Shown one piece after another: positions 1 through 8,625 of a stretch of 64,000 nt of DNA. Under the pieces are notes generated by a model. That model was given only the letters and a program-made list of their open reading frames with translations, had not been told where the DNA came from and made no database searches. The position numbers and the translations under genes are program-made. Source of the stretch: Sphingobacterium sp. UBA7855 (GTDB taxonomy: Bacteria > Bacteroidota > Bacteroidia > Sphingobacteriales > Sphingobacteriaceae); assembly GCA_002500745.1 (NCBI GenBank), contig DLST01000010.1:310001-374000 (forward strand), read 5' to 3'. Numbering within the stretch: position 1 is the first letter of the stretch; each line of letters opens with the position of its first letter.

Positions 1-404
<404 letters not shown>

Positions 405-457
405 TACGACTTAACAATTTAATCGATCATCGTATTTTAAGATTTCAATTACTTTAC

Positions 458-491
458 AATCAGGGCCGGTAAAAACATACCAGTCCTGATT
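458..491. terminator. Hairpin between convergent katG and DinB-like gene
   Basis: AATCAGG...CCTGATT plus GGTA...TACC form one stem with a 3x3 internal loop. It lies 54 nt after katG and 12 nt after the convergent gene's stop. No strong T-run follows on either side, so termination is inferred from position. Confidence 0.4.
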
Positions 492-502
492 ATATCTTAA
501 TA

Positions 503-1081
503 TTAAGGTGTAGTGTTCCGGTCTTCCTGCAGAAATTCGGAGGTGAAATGCTGCTGTTGCTTTTTCTGTCTGAATTTCTCCTCATTATAGGAAAGGGAGT
601 GCCCTTTAGGTATCGATAAGGAGGACCATTTATCAACCAAACATATTTTCCCGATATAGAGAATCTGCCCGATGTGGTAAGGATAATGGGCGAGTTGCCG
701 CAAGATCGCTTCCATGACGGTATGTCCTTGATTACGGATATAGATGATTTTAGCGAGATCTTCTTCTCCGAGCGATTCAATTGCTTGGAATAGACACGCC
801 CATCCAGCATTCCAATAGGTAATAAGCTCATCGCGATCTGTCCAGCTGTTCTCAAATTCCTGATCCCGGTTCCTATTTTCTTTTTCACCATCTGTGCTGA
901 GAAAATCCGTCCAACGGGAAAGCATATTTCCACCTAAATGTTTTACAATTAATGCAATGCTATTGCTTGAATCATTTGGATGCCAAAAGAGCTGTTCAGT
1001 GCTTAATTGTGTAAATGTTTTATCACCCAATGATTTATAATATTTAAATTGCTTTATACAAGTCGCTAAGAAATTATCCAT
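503..1081 (-). CDS. DinB-superfamily protein (DUF1572-like)
   Basis: 192 residues resembling the DUF1572 branch of the DinB/YfiT four-helix-bundle metalloproteins. Seen: His48 (KHLGGN), and His132 and His136 in AHYPYHIGQI, the usual His triad that binds a divalent metal, plus GHTVMEAILRQL ahead of it. Members are cytoplasmic. Some are thiol transferases, but most have no known reaction, so none is assigned here. The gene is convergent with katG and stands alone. The start is the ATG at 1081, and no promoter consensus was found upstream. Confidence 0.8.
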   Translation of the reverse strand: MDNFLATCIKQFKYYKSLGDKTFTQLSTEQLFWHPNDSSNSIALIVKHLGGNMLSRWTDFLSTDGEKENRNRDQEFENSWTDRDELITYWNAGWACLFQAIESLGEEDLAKIIYIRNQGHTVMEAILRQLAHYPYHIGQILYIGKICLVDKWSSLSIPKGHSLSYNEEKFRQKKQQQHFTSEFLQEDRNTTP

Positions 1082-1237
1082 TACGCCGAAAGTTTGTCAT
1101 TTATATGATATTAATATACAAAAATGTCGTGAAACCGAGACCTAAAATAGTTTTTTTTGAGCAGAAATTTGGTGGTGTTATCGATCTTACTAATTTCCTA
1201 ATACTGCTTTTTTTCAGGTGATGAATGTGTAAATTTA

Positions 1238-1259
1238 GAAGGAGAAGGAGAAGGAGAAG
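1238..1259. repeat. GAAGGA hexanucleotide microsatellite
   Basis: Just over three and a half copies of GAAGGA in the 288-bp gap between two minus-strand genes. The purine run is on the plus strand. It makes a Leu-rich minus-strand reading frame that I regard as an artefact. Confidence 0.85.
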
Positions 1260-1285
1260 TGTGAGTAAACAGGTCAATAAAAGCA

Positions 1286-1311
1286 AAGGTGATACCGGGA
1301 AGTACCACCTT
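1286..1311 (-). terminator. Terminator of the head-GIN gene
   Basis: AAGGTG...CACCTT with an inner TAC...GTA, a 6-nt loop, and T-rich sequence on the minus-strand exit side. It lies 58 nt past the stop of the 1370-2113 gene. The plus-strand exit is also T-rich, so it may work both ways. Confidence 0.45.
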
Positions 1312-1369
1312 TTTTGCTAACTAAACATTAAACATAAATAAACAGTCTTTTTCAAGACCACACTAAAAA

Positions 1370-2113
1370 TTACATAACTACTTTGCCGCTAGTTGATTTG
1401 TCCACCTGGACATTTTTGGGTTGATTTTTTAATACAATTTTCGCAGACGTAGAAACTTTTCCTTGTAAGTTTTCTTTCACGCTGAGCGTTACATTGGCAG
1501 ACGAATTCGCTTGTATTTGGGCATTTGTTGTCGAGAAGCGGCTCATATCAACCGATGCCGATGAGTTGGTATTCAAATTTAAATTTGAAGCACTTCCCGA
1601 AATGTCTTGGCTGGACGAACTACTTGCAGATACCTGCAAATTTTTACTGCTCACATTCGTTGTTAAACTACTCGAAGAACTTGTTGAAAGGCTTATATCA
1701 TCCGCAATTAATCTTTTAAGGGATATGCTTGCTGAAGAAGATACGTCGACAGAAATTTTATCGGCCTTAATTGTTTCATCAGTATGAATTGAACTGCTAG
1801 AAGACGCCGCAAAACGTGTTGGTATCTTGCTTGAGTAAACAGTTACGCGATTGTTTCTCGCATTTCTAATTTGTGAATTTCTCTTATACTGTACATAGAG
1901 TGTACCGTTTTTTACAGTCGTTTCGATAAGGGATAAATGATCGGGATTATCAGCCTCAACAACAACCTCGTTGCGATTAGAATGAATATAATCTACACGT
2001 AATGAAGTTGCTGATGAAATGCCATCTGGAGCAGTGATTTTGCGTGTTTCGCGTTCTTGTGCCTGAGCTACATATAAAAATGAAATAAAGGCTATGGTTA
2101 AGATTCTTTTCAT
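1370..2113 (-). CDS. Secreted head-GIN domain protein (DUF2807-like), Ser-rich
   Basis: 247 residues. Residues 1-18 form a signal peptide ending AQA, so the protein is exported. The rest looks like the head-GIN (DUF2807) fold, a right-handed beta-helix made of short strands. The sequence shows a striking periodicity: Ser clusters (SSSSS, SSSAS, SSSSS, SSSSS, NSSAS, NSSAN) recur about every 20 residues, as expected for repeated turns of a solenoid. The family is widespread in Bacteroidota envelopes and is called a putative adhesin, with no proven function. There are no cysteines for lipidation. It is a single gene with its own terminator. Confidence 0.8.
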   Translation of the reverse strand: MKRILTIAFISFLYVAQAQERETRKITAPDGISSATSLRVDYIHSNRNEVVVEADNPDHLSLIETTVKNGTLYVQYKRNSQIRNARNNRVTVYSSKIPTRFAASSSSSIHTDETIKADKISVDVSSSASISLKRLIADDISLSTSSSSSLTTNVSSKNLQVSASSSSSQDISGSASNLNLNTNSSASVDMSRFSTTNAQIQANSSANVTLSVKENLQGKVSTSAKIVLKNQPKNVQVDKSTSGKVVM

Positions 2114-2262
2114 TATTTTTCTGTTATTAGTTTAAATTTATTGTTGCTGAAAGTTTCATTTTAATTTCCCTTTTTTTATCATTTCTAATGTGCATGTACC
2201 TATACCCGATTGTTAACTGCTACCTATAGTATAATAGTGATGCCAAAACTTTAAATTGGCTT

Positions 2263-2285
2263 AAGGTGTTGATTAATAACACCTT
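2263..2285. terminator. Inverted repeat downstream of tenA
   Basis: AAGGTGTT-GATTAAT-AACACCTT, a perfect 8-bp stem 86 nt past the tenA stop. GTTTT follows on the plus side only. Its role as terminator of the thi operon is inferred from position. Confidence 0.35.
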
Positions 2286-2370
2286 GTTTTATGGGTGATG
2301 TTTTAGTTTATGCTCATTTTTGAACATCAACTGTTCGGTATCGGACAGTCGACTATTTGCAATACTCTTT

Positions 2371-3027
2371 TTACCATACCCTTCGTGTATAGGCCGCTAA
2401 CCAGAATTGATACTCTAATTGGGAAGCTGTTATAAATACTTGTCGCATCTTCTCCCGTTTTGTTGCAGTAGTTTCTGCAGCAATTTTGTTAACATAGTTT
2501 TTGGCCTTGATCACTCCCTGTGCAAAATCATCACCACTATAGGTTTCTATCCATTTGGAATAGGGATTTCCCTGTGTATTTGCTGTAGATACAATGTGAT
2601 CTCCAACCTCCTTATAAATCCAAAAACAGGGGAGTGTTGCCGCCATAGCGACCTCTACGCTCTCGAAAGCGGCTACGCTTTTAAGAAAATGGACATAATG
2701 ATGGCAAGTTGGTTCGATCTTGTTGCTCTCGTCGGCAGGACTTAAACCAAATTCCCGAAAGTAATTTTCGTGTAGTGCCCATTCAACAAGAAGCGCATTG
2801 CGACCAAATTCGAAATAGTCCAATGCTTGTTGGTTATCCGCACTTTTTGCACCTATAAAAGCGAGCACACGGCCAAATTCTTCTAAATAGAAAGCATCCT
2901 GCTGCATGTAAAATTGAAATTTATCCAGGGGAAGACTACCATCACTAAGCTGAACGATAAACGGCATGGCAAGTATATCTGAATAAATAGTTGTTATAGA
3001 ATGCCAGGCTTGATCAGTCCAGTTCAT
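2371..3027 (-). CDS. tenA: TenA, aminopyrimidine aminohydrolase (thiaminase II)
   Basis: 218 residues, the normal TenA length. TenA hydrolyses aminopyrimidine breakdown products of thiamine to hydroxymethylpyrimidine (HMP) for reuse. Seen: Asp44 in QQDAFYL (pyrimidine binding), the catalytic Cys134 in LPCFWIY, and Glu205 in SQLEYQFW, all at the positions expected of TenA. It is the last gene of the thiM-thiE-thiD-tenA operon. Its start overlaps the thiD stop by 14 bp, so the two are translationally coupled. It supplies HMP to ThiD, and expression should follow the TPP riboswitch upstream of thiM. Confidence 0.95.
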   Translation of the reverse strand: MNWTDQAWHSITTIYSDILAMPFIVQLSDGSLPLDKFQFYMQQDAFYLEEFGRVLAFIGAKSADNQQALDYFEFGRNALLVEWALHENYFREFGLSPADESNKIEPTCHHYVHFLKSVAAFESVEVAMAATLPCFWIYKEVGDHIVSTANTQGNPYSKWIETYSGDDFAQGVIKAKNYVNKIAAETTATKREKMRQVFITASQLEYQFWLAAYTRRVW

Positions 3028-3853
3028 ATTGAATAAGTTTAAGTGGGTTATGGAAGTGATTTAATGGCCCATTTCCTTTGCCAATAAGAAGATCTTTACT
3101 ACCGGCTATTGCTGCGTGTATATAGGCCAATGCGAAATCTACGGCTTTATCGAGGCTAATACCCTGTGCTAATTGGCTTGCAATTGCTGAGGAAAGCGAA
3201 CAACCCGAACCATGTGTATTTTTGCTGTTGATTTTTTGGGATTTGAATTCAATCGGAGCGCTCTTGTGCTGGAATAATAGCGATGTTAACTCTTGACTCT
3301 GGAGATGCCCGCCTTTAATCAAAACCGATTGACAGCCTTTCGCCAGTAAGGTATTTCCCGCTTTTTCCATCTTCAGGACATTGTCTATAACTTCGTCCAC
3401 CAGGACACCTACCTCATCTAAATTTGGTGTAATCAGCGTTGCTAAAGGAAAAAGAAGTTCAATGCAGGCCTGAATTGTATCATCATGAATGAGCTTGTGT
3501 CCACTCGTTGACACCATGACTGGATCAAAGACGATAGGCCCTTTATATTCTTTTAAATAGCTGCTAATAAGCTTCACAAGTTCAATATTGTGTACCATCC
3601 CTATTTTGATTGCGTCGGGATAGATATCATCAAAAATCGCATCCAATTGATCCCTGACGGCTGCAGTAGGGATTTCATAAATATTTCTTACACCTTGTGT
3701 ATTCTGTACTGGCAGGGCGGTTAATACATTCATGGCATAACAGCCTAATGCAGATATCGTTTTGGTGTCTGCCTGTATACCTGCTCCACCACTACCATCG
3801 AACCCCGCAATGCTGAGTACGGTAGGGACCCTGTATTTTTTATCTTTTGTCAT
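3014..3853 (-). CDS. thiD: ThiD, HMP / HMP-phosphate kinase
   Basis: 279 residues of the ribokinase fold. It phosphorylates hydroxymethylpyrimidine twice to HMP-PP in the thiamine pathway. Seen: SIAGFDGSGGAGIQAD near the N-terminus (substrate loop), LPVQNTQGV, VFDPVMVSTSG, VLIKGGH, and THGSGCSLSSAIAS, which holds the anion-hole Gly-x-Gly-Cys. The frame is open upstream to 3949, but the ATG at 3853 is chosen because its A overlaps the thiE stop in a 4-bp ATGA junction and because homologues begin shortly before the glycine-rich motif. It lies between thiE and tenA in the salvage operon. Confidence 0.95.
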   Translation of the reverse strand: MTKDKKYRVPTVLSIAGFDGSGGAGIQADTKTISALGCYAMNVLTALPVQNTQGVRNIYEIPTAAVRDQLDAIFDDIYPDAIKIGMVHNIELVKLISSYLKEYKGPIVFDPVMVSTSGHKLIHDDTIQACIELLFPLATLITPNLDEVGVLVDEVIDNVLKMEKAGNTLLAKGCQSVLIKGGHLQSQELTSLLFQHKSAPIEFKSQKINSKNTHGSGCSLSSAIASQLAQGISLDKAVDFALAYIHAAIAGSKDLLIGKGNGPLNHFHNPLKLIQYELD

Positions 3854-4482
3854 TTTAATAGTTCTTTTAGTTGTGCACTGGCCTGTCTGGGGTCTTGGCT
3901 TCGGCAGATGGCCGAAACGACTGCAATGGAGTCTGCACCTGCTTTCCAAGCCTGTTCAGCGGTTTGCAAATTCATGCTGCCGATTGCAATCAATGGTTTT
4001 TCCGTCCTATTTCTAAGTTGCTTTAAACCCGAAATTCCCCATTCGGTTATCGTATCCACTTTTGTTCTCGTTGAAAAAATAGGGCTTACACCAAGGTGGT
4101 CGACAGCGCACATTTGTTGACTTTCTAGCTGTTGAACAGCTTCTATGGACCAGCCTATGGTTAATTTATCACCATATTTTTCGCGAATAGCGAGCGGCTG
4201 CACATCATTTTGCCCCACATGTATTCCCCATGCCCCGATCTGGTCCGCGATTGCTACGGCATCATTGATCACGAGCGGAATACCGTAATGATCGGTCAGT
4301 TTTTTCAAACGGATGGCTTTATCCAAAAATGTGGCCGGATCGTCAGCTTTTTCGCGCAATTGTATAAGATCGACTCCACCAATAATGGCCTCTTCAGCGA
4401 CATTTAGCCAATTTTGAGGATAAGAGTCGCGCTCAGAAATGACTAAATATAAAGGGTAGGGAAACAGCGGATTAATGCGCAT
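3850..4482 (-). CDS. thiE: ThiE, thiamine-phosphate synthase
   Basis: 210 residues forming a TIM barrel. It joins HMP-PP and hydroxyethylthiazole phosphate to thiamine monophosphate. Seen: VDLIQLREK (strand 2), LVINDAVAIA, GIHVGQNDVQP, and GVSPIFSTRTK with the pyrophosphate-binding Ser/Thr loop, followed by PLIAIGSMN. The operon order, with thiM upstream (11-bp overlap) and thiD downstream (4-bp overlap), gives both of its substrates from salvage. No thiC, thiG, thiH or thiF lies nearby. Confidence 0.95.
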   Translation of the reverse strand: MRINPLFPYPLYLVISERDSYPQNWLNVAEEAIIGGVDLIQLREKADDPATFLDKAIRLKKLTDHYGIPLVINDAVAIADQIGAWGIHVGQNDVQPLAIREKYGDKLTIGWSIEAVQQLESQQMCAVDHLGVSPIFSTRTKVDTITEWGISGLKQLRNRTEKPLIAIGSMNLQTAEQAWKAGADSIAVVSAICRSQDPRQASAQLKELLK

Positions 4483-5275
4483 AGCGTTTGATCTTGAGCG
4501 TTGATTTTAGACGTTCTGCATTGAGCTGATAGAGTTCATCATAGAGATTTAACTGCAGGCTACCTGGGCCAGCTGCGGTTTGGGCAGCGCGTTCTCCCGC
4601 TAAGCTCAAAATGGACACACCGGCAACAGCTGCTTCAAAATAGTGGTCCGTAACACCTAAAAATGCCCCGATGAGTGCAGTAGCGCTGCAGCCAAGTCCG
4701 GTAACTTGCGTCATTAAAGGGTGACCATTATAGACTTCAACCCGGTATTCTTCCGAAAGGATATAGTCTACTTCTCCAGAAATACAGATAATGGAGCCGG
4801 TTTGCTCTTGCAATAATTGGCCAAATCGGAGGGCATCTTTACTGGCTGTCGTGCTGTCGACTCCCTTTGTGTTCGGTTGGTTGAAATTGTACAGCGTCAT
4901 GATTTCTGATGCATTTCCACGAATAACCGTTGGTTTGAGATCCAGTAGATTGGATAATAAATCATTGCGGAATGCTGATATCCCCGCACCAACAGGATCA
5001 AGTACCCAGGGCCGTCCAATGGTATTGGCATGTTCGGTAGCAACCAGCATAGCTTCGGCAGTAGCTTCACTCAAGGTGCCGATATTAATGACAAGAGCTT
5101 GTGCAATATCGACAACCTCGCGTACTTCTAATGGACTGTGTACCATCACAGGGGACGCTCCTAGGGCTAAAAGTGCGTTGGCAGTATTGTTCATCACGAC
5201 TAGGTTTGTGATGTTGTGTACAAGGGGTTTTTCAACCCTCAGCTGCTCTAATAAATTGATAATTGAATCTTCCAT
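4472..5275 (-). CDS. thiM: ThiM, hydroxyethylthiazole kinase
   Basis: 267 residues, ribokinase-like. It phosphorylates hydroxyethylthiazole so that ThiE can use it. Seen: PLVHNITNLVVMNNTANALL near the N-terminus (thiazole binding), WVLDPVGAG, RGNASEI, and GLGCSATALIGAFL with the catalytic Cys of the anion hole. First gene of the operon, 98 nt downstream of a TPP riboswitch, so it should be repressed when thiamine pyrophosphate is plentiful. ThiM points to salvage of exogenous thiazole rather than synthesis from precursors. Confidence 0.95.
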   Translation of the reverse strand: MEDSIINLLEQLRVEKPLVHNITNLVVMNNTANALLALGASPVMVHSPLEVREVVDIAQALVINIGTLSEATAEAMLVATEHANTIGRPWVLDPVGAGISAFRNDLLSNLLDLKPTVIRGNASEIMTLYNFNQPNTKGVDSTTASKDALRFGQLLQEQTGSIICISGEVDYILSEEYRVEVYNGHPLMTQVTGLGCSATALIGAFLGVTDHYFEAAVAGVSILSLAGERAAQTAAGPGSLQLNLYDELYQLNAERLKSTLKIKRYAH

Positions 5276-5372
5276 TCCTTTTACATATGCTAAGATGTAC
5301 TGTATGGCCTTGGCGGGAAGAAGAGCGATAGCCTGTGCAGTAAAGGAGTATGCTGTACAGTGGATTTTTGCT

Positions 5373-5443
5373 TTTCCCTACGCCGGTATAAACCGAATCA
5401 GGTTCAAAGGGACTATCTCAATTCTATACAGAATACCCCCAAA
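5373..5443 (-). promoter_or_regulatory. TPP riboswitch (THI element)
   Basis: On the minus strand the region reads GGGGGTA...TTGAGATAGTCCC then TTTGAACCTGATTCGG and ACCGGCGTAGGGAA, the conserved core of the THI-box (CUGAUG-type P2/P3 arm and the GCGUAGGGA closing strand). It sits directly upstream of thiM in the sense direction. The 98 nt between it and thiM would hold the expression platform. CTGTACAG and CTGCACAG at 5334-5361 can pair with one mismatch there. Confidence 0.95.
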
Positions 5444-5450
5444 GCCAGAC

Positions 5451-5458
5451 CAAACTTA
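5451..5458 (-). promoter_or_regulatory. -7 promoter element of the thi operon
   Basis: TAAGTTTG on the minus strand fits the Bacteroidota TAnnTTTG element. Transcription would start about 5 nt later, at the first bases of the riboswitch, which supports it. No good -33 TTG was found. Confidence 0.55.
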
Positions 5459-5513
5459 AACAAAAAAGTGGACTTTTCATATCCGTCATTTTTCGATCAC
5501 TTAGCTTGTTGAA

Positions 5514-6356
5514 TTAATCGACCGTATTTTGATCGGCACTAATTTCAATATATTCAACAGGGGTATAGGTAACCCGGGCAAAATTTTTGGTCAAAAGTTC
5601 GGTTTCCAAAATCTTTCCACCCTGAAATTTTAAAAACTTCTCGCGCCAAATCTCATTTTTACGAAAGAACTGATTGTCAATTTTAAGAAATTGATGTTCT
5701 TTTTCAAAGACATGATAGGCAAAGTCAAGTTCTTGATCAATTCTTAATTCACCCTCTAAACATTTGTGTGTAAACCAGAGGTTTATTTGAAAGGTGTACG
5801 GCGTGTTGTTGGTGAACTGATAATCGCGATAATTATAAAAGACGGTAGCTCCACTACCGAATGGCAATACACGGCCATCGTCCGGAAAAGGGTCAAAAGA
5901 GTGGTGATAACGTTCGTTGACGGTGAGTGGACTATGGATAACAAGCCAATGGATGAGGTTGGATATTTGACAGATTCCACCGCCAATACCCGCTCTTGCT
6001 TCACCAAAGGATAACTCCATTCCGGGCAGATATCCTTTTTTTACAGTGGGTAGTCCAACGAGTTTACAAAATGAAAAGGTTTCCTCCGGTCTGATCAGAA
6101 TGCTATTAATCTGTGCAGCTGCAATTTTCAGGTTGGTAACTTTGTTAATCTGCAATTGCATATTATTTTCGCCCAGTTTTTTTAATAAGACAGACTGATG
6201 CTTCTTAATACGAAAGGGAAGTTTTTCAGCTGATTTAGCTGTGCTGTATTTTTTGTTGTCAATTAGCCAGATGACTTTTCTTTGTACTCTTCTTACCCAT
6301 ACCGCAAAAAAGTAGAGTATGGGATGGCGTTGACTGATCAGTTTTCTTTTTCTCAA
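5514..6356 (-). CDS. VanW-family protein
   Basis: 280 residues. Seen: an N-terminal hydrophobic, basic stretch (about residues 11-32), then the VanW domain with RPEETFSFCKLVGLPT, KKGYLPGMEL, GIGGGICQISNLIHW and HHSFDPFPDDGRVLPFGSG. VanW occurs in some vancomycin-resistance clusters and in many genomes without resistance. Its reaction is unknown, and no van genes are nearby. The frame offers no ATG before the domain, so the TTG at 6356 is the likely start. A TAATTTTG element at 6379-6386 lies 22 nt upstream. Monocistronic. Confidence 0.85.
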   Translation of the reverse strand: MRKRKLISQRHPILYFFAVWVRRVQRKVIWLIDNKKYSTAKSAEKLPFRIKKHQSVLLKKLGENNMQLQINKVTNLKIAAAQINSILIRPEETFSFCKLVGLPTVKKGYLPGMELSFGEARAGIGGGICQISNLIHWLVIHSPLTVNERYHHSFDPFPDDGRVLPFGSGATVFYNYRDYQFTNNTPYTFQINLWFTHKCLEGELRIDQELDFAYHVFEKEHQFLKIDNQFFRKNEIWREKFLKFQGGKILETELLTKNFARVTYTPVEYIEISADQNTVD

Positions 6357-6378
6357 TTTGACGTTTTTGTATCGCTAT

Positions 6379-6386
6379 CAAAATTA
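6379..6386 (-). promoter_or_regulatory. Possible -7 element upstream of the VanW gene
   Basis: TAATTTTG on the minus strand, 22 nt before the TTG start, with no matching -33 box. Confidence 0.35.
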
Positions 6387-6480
6387 GTGCAGAAATGTGT
6401 TTTTTGCCGTATTTTGTCGCATATTTTTAATCAAAGTCAAGAATCTTATTTCCGGAGTTTAGCGCAGTTTTTCAGTTTGT

Positions 6481-7731
6481 TTAGTTGGTTTTCCTTACCT
6501 GTATGTACTTTGCCGTTAACTGTCCCTCCTTGTTGTATACTAGATTTTCAAAGGCACAGTTGCCGCGGTCTTTTACAATTGATTTTTGTTGTAATACACC
6601 CTCATAATAAAACTCATCAATCGTTTCGTTGGCTCGGTAGGATCGCTTGATTTCAGCTGTCAGTCGATCGCTTTGATCGAAGGTTTGACGTAGCGAATAG
6701 TCACTTGTTTCCGGACTATCATACTGATAGCGGACGCGACTTTCTCTTTGATCATTTCGGCCCGAAATCTCTTCAGTAATTCGATTCTGTTGATCATAAC
6801 TGTAAATGGTCCAGTCTCTCCGTTGATAGACAAAATGAATGGATTCACTTTTTATAACCTGGAGTTTACTGTTCAAGTGATAAATCATCGCCGATTCAAA
6901 TGTAGGATCGTAGGAAATAATGGCATTTGGGAGATACCGGTACATTGTACTGCTGCTCCATTTACTATTTTGAAGGTACTGTATGGAGTCGATAAGTCCG
7001 AATTGATTATAGAACCTTTTGTTGTAATAATTATTTCCCCCGGAAAGATTGTTCGATGTGATCTCTTTGCCTTCTTCATATACAGTCGTCATCATTGCAC
7101 CGGATTGCACCTCATTTTCTTCCGAAAATTGCTGCATTACATAAGTACCGTCACATATCTTCTTACGCTGACTGTAATAAAGAGGAAGAGCGGGATTTGC
7201 GATAATAGCCGCTGCATATTGCCCGGATGGAATAAATTGAACTTGTGCGATTGAGTCAAAGAAATGTGAGGCATTATATTGTGCCGAAGCTTTCGTTGAC
7301 GCAATTTGTGTGCTGGTGTTTACTATCGGTTTGGCTGCTGCCAGATAGGTATTGCTATCGTATATGATCTTGGGTTTTGCTAATCCATCAAACAAGATCA
7401 TGGCATGACGTTGCTTCAATGACGATACGTCGATAGTCCATTGGTGATGTTTAACGATGAATGTGAGTTTTTTTGCATCGGTTTTTGTGACCAATAACTT
7501 TGTTGTGCTAAAAGGCACTAGTTTGAAAATCTCAGCAGCATTTTTTTCGTGTAGACGCATGATAAAATCAGTTGATTTATCGGACTCATTGGTTACAAAA
7601 AGAACTGCTTGCGTTGGGCTAGCTATGGTTAGCGATTTTACTGTTTGCGATGCTGCGCTGGGACTATATAACAGCAATATCAACAACTGAATGATAATCG
7701 GATAAATGTGCAGTTTCGCGTTATAATTCAT
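6481..7731 (-). CDS. Secreted protein of unknown function
   Basis: 416 residues; I do not recognise a family. Residues 1-28 form a signal peptide (hydrophobic IIIQLLILLLYSP, cut near SAASQ). After a mixed first third, the second half is rich in Tyr, Asn and Asp and reads as short hairpins such as YYNKRFYNQFGLIDSIQYL, YSYDQQNRITEEISG and YNKEGQLTAKYIQV. These look like the repeated beta-hairpins of YD-type or MORN-like exported proteins, though no exact repeat unit is visible. It ends 29 nt after its upstream neighbour begins to be read, that is, it precedes the dienelactone hydrolase gene's stop by a short gap on the opposite side of the same transcript. Role unknown. Confidence 0.7.
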   Translation of the reverse strand: MNYNAKLHIYPIIIQLLILLLYSPSAASQTVKSLTIASPTQAVLFVTNESDKSTDFIMRLHEKNAAEIFKLVPFSTTKLLVTKTDAKKLTFIVKHHQWTIDVSSLKQRHAMILFDGLAKPKIIYDSNTYLAAAKPIVNTSTQIASTKASAQYNASHFFDSIAQVQFIPSGQYAAAIIANPALPLYYSQRKKICDGTYVMQQFSEENEVQSGAMMTTVYEEGKEITSNNLSGGNNYYNKRFYNQFGLIDSIQYLQNSKWSSSTMYRYLPNAIISYDPTFESAMIYHLNSKLQVIKSESIHFVYQRRDWTIYSYDQQNRITEEISGRNDQRESRVRYQYDSPETSDYSLRQTFDQSDRLTAEIKRSYRANETIDEFYYEGVLQQKSIVKDRGNCAFENLVYNKEGQLTAKYIQVRKTN

Positions 7732-7760
7732 TTGGGTCGATATTGCTGTTGTTGATTTTG

Positions 7761-8507
7761 CTATTTATTTAATACTTCTTTCAAAAATAATAAGGTGTGC
7801 TCCCAGGCACGTTTAGCCATTACGGGGTTATATTCGGCTGACTCGGGATTCGTAAACGTATGTCCAGAATTTGCGTAGGTAATTATTTGCCAGTCTGCTT
7901 TTCCTTCATTTAATTCCTTGACCAACCCATCGTAATCTTCTTTTGATACACTTTTATCGGTTGCTGGGTGCTCAATGAGTACTTTTGTTTTGATCGAACC
8001 ATTGGGTCTGTCGGCAGCTTTGGATAGGCCGCCATGGATACTGATCACTGCATTGACGGGGAAGCCGGCTCTCGCCGCTTCTAATGCTCCTGAACCTCCA
8101 AAACAATAGCCGATGATAGCAATCTTGCTGGGATCCGCACCCTCTTTTTTCAGTTGTTCCAATGCGAGCATTATGCGATGCTGATAAGCTTTATAGTCTG
8201 TCTTGTAGTGGCCGGCAATTTTCGAAGCTGCGGTGTTGTCGGAGGGGATATTCCCTTCACCGTAGATGTCGGCAATGAAAGCGATGTACCCTTCTTTTTC
8301 AAGTTGTAATGCGGCTTGTTTCGCTTCGTTGTCAATTCCTTTCCATGCTGGAAGAATTAAAACAGCTGGGCCTTTTTTTGCCGTATTGGCGGTTACCATG
8401 CCGTTGAGTTTCTGTTCACCATCCTGGTAAGAAACCTGTTTTAATTGTTGGGCCTGCGTAGTCATGGTGACCATAGTAAGCATCAATAGTGTCATAACTG
8501 TTTTCAT
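7761..8507 (-). CDS. Secreted dienelactone hydrolase-family protein
   Basis: 248 residues with a signal peptide (residues 1-20, ending TQAQ) and an alpha/beta hydrolase fold of the dienelactone hydrolase family. Seen: the nucleophile Cys135 in GYCFGGSG, Asp184 in HPATDKSVS and His216 in YANSGHTF, giving a Cys-Asp-His triad. The substrate cannot be told. Family members act on lactones or esters, and many in Bacteroidota are general periplasmic hydrolases. It lies just upstream (in transcription) of the secreted unknown at 6481-7731, with a 29-nt gap, so the two may be co-transcribed. Confidence 0.85.
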   Translation of the reverse strand: MKTVMTLLMLTMVTMTTQAQQLKQVSYQDGEQKLNGMVTANTAKKGPAVLILPAWKGIDNEAKQAALQLEKEGYIAFIADIYGEGNIPSDNTAASKIAGHYKTDYKAYQHRIMLALEQLKKEGADPSKIAIIGYCFGGSGALEAARAGFPVNAVISIHGGLSKAADRPNGSIKTKVLIEHPATDKSVSKEDYDGLVKELNEGKADWQIITYANSGHTFTNPESAEYNPVMAKRAWEHTLLFLKEVLNK

Positions 8508-8625
8508 CTGTAAATAATTTGTTCCGCTTATTATTTTGTGTGATCAGAAATGAACCTAATTTGGAGTCCATCTCAACTAAATATAATTTTCAATATACAT
8601 TTTTTTCTCCGTCGCCAACCTGAAG

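Noticed and set aside
490..933. 147-codon minus-strand ORF
   Set aside because: It lies in another frame of the DinB-like gene, which has clear motifs.
1101..1286. 61-codon Leu-rich minus-strand ORF
   Set aside because: Its Leu run is only the GAAGGA microsatellite read in one frame; no start context, no family features.
3854..3949. 32-residue N-terminal extension of ThiD
   Set aside because: It overlaps thiE in another frame and lacks homologous character; the ATG at 3853 forms the ATGA junction with the thiE stop.
4791..5459. 222-codon plus-strand ORF across thiM and the riboswitch
   Set aside because: It is antisense to thiM and runs into the TPP riboswitch; composition is that of an antisense frame.
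5514..6356. Vancomycin-resistance cluster suggested by VanW
   Set aside because: No vanH, vanA, vanX or vanRS genes nearby; VanW proteins occur widely without resistance.
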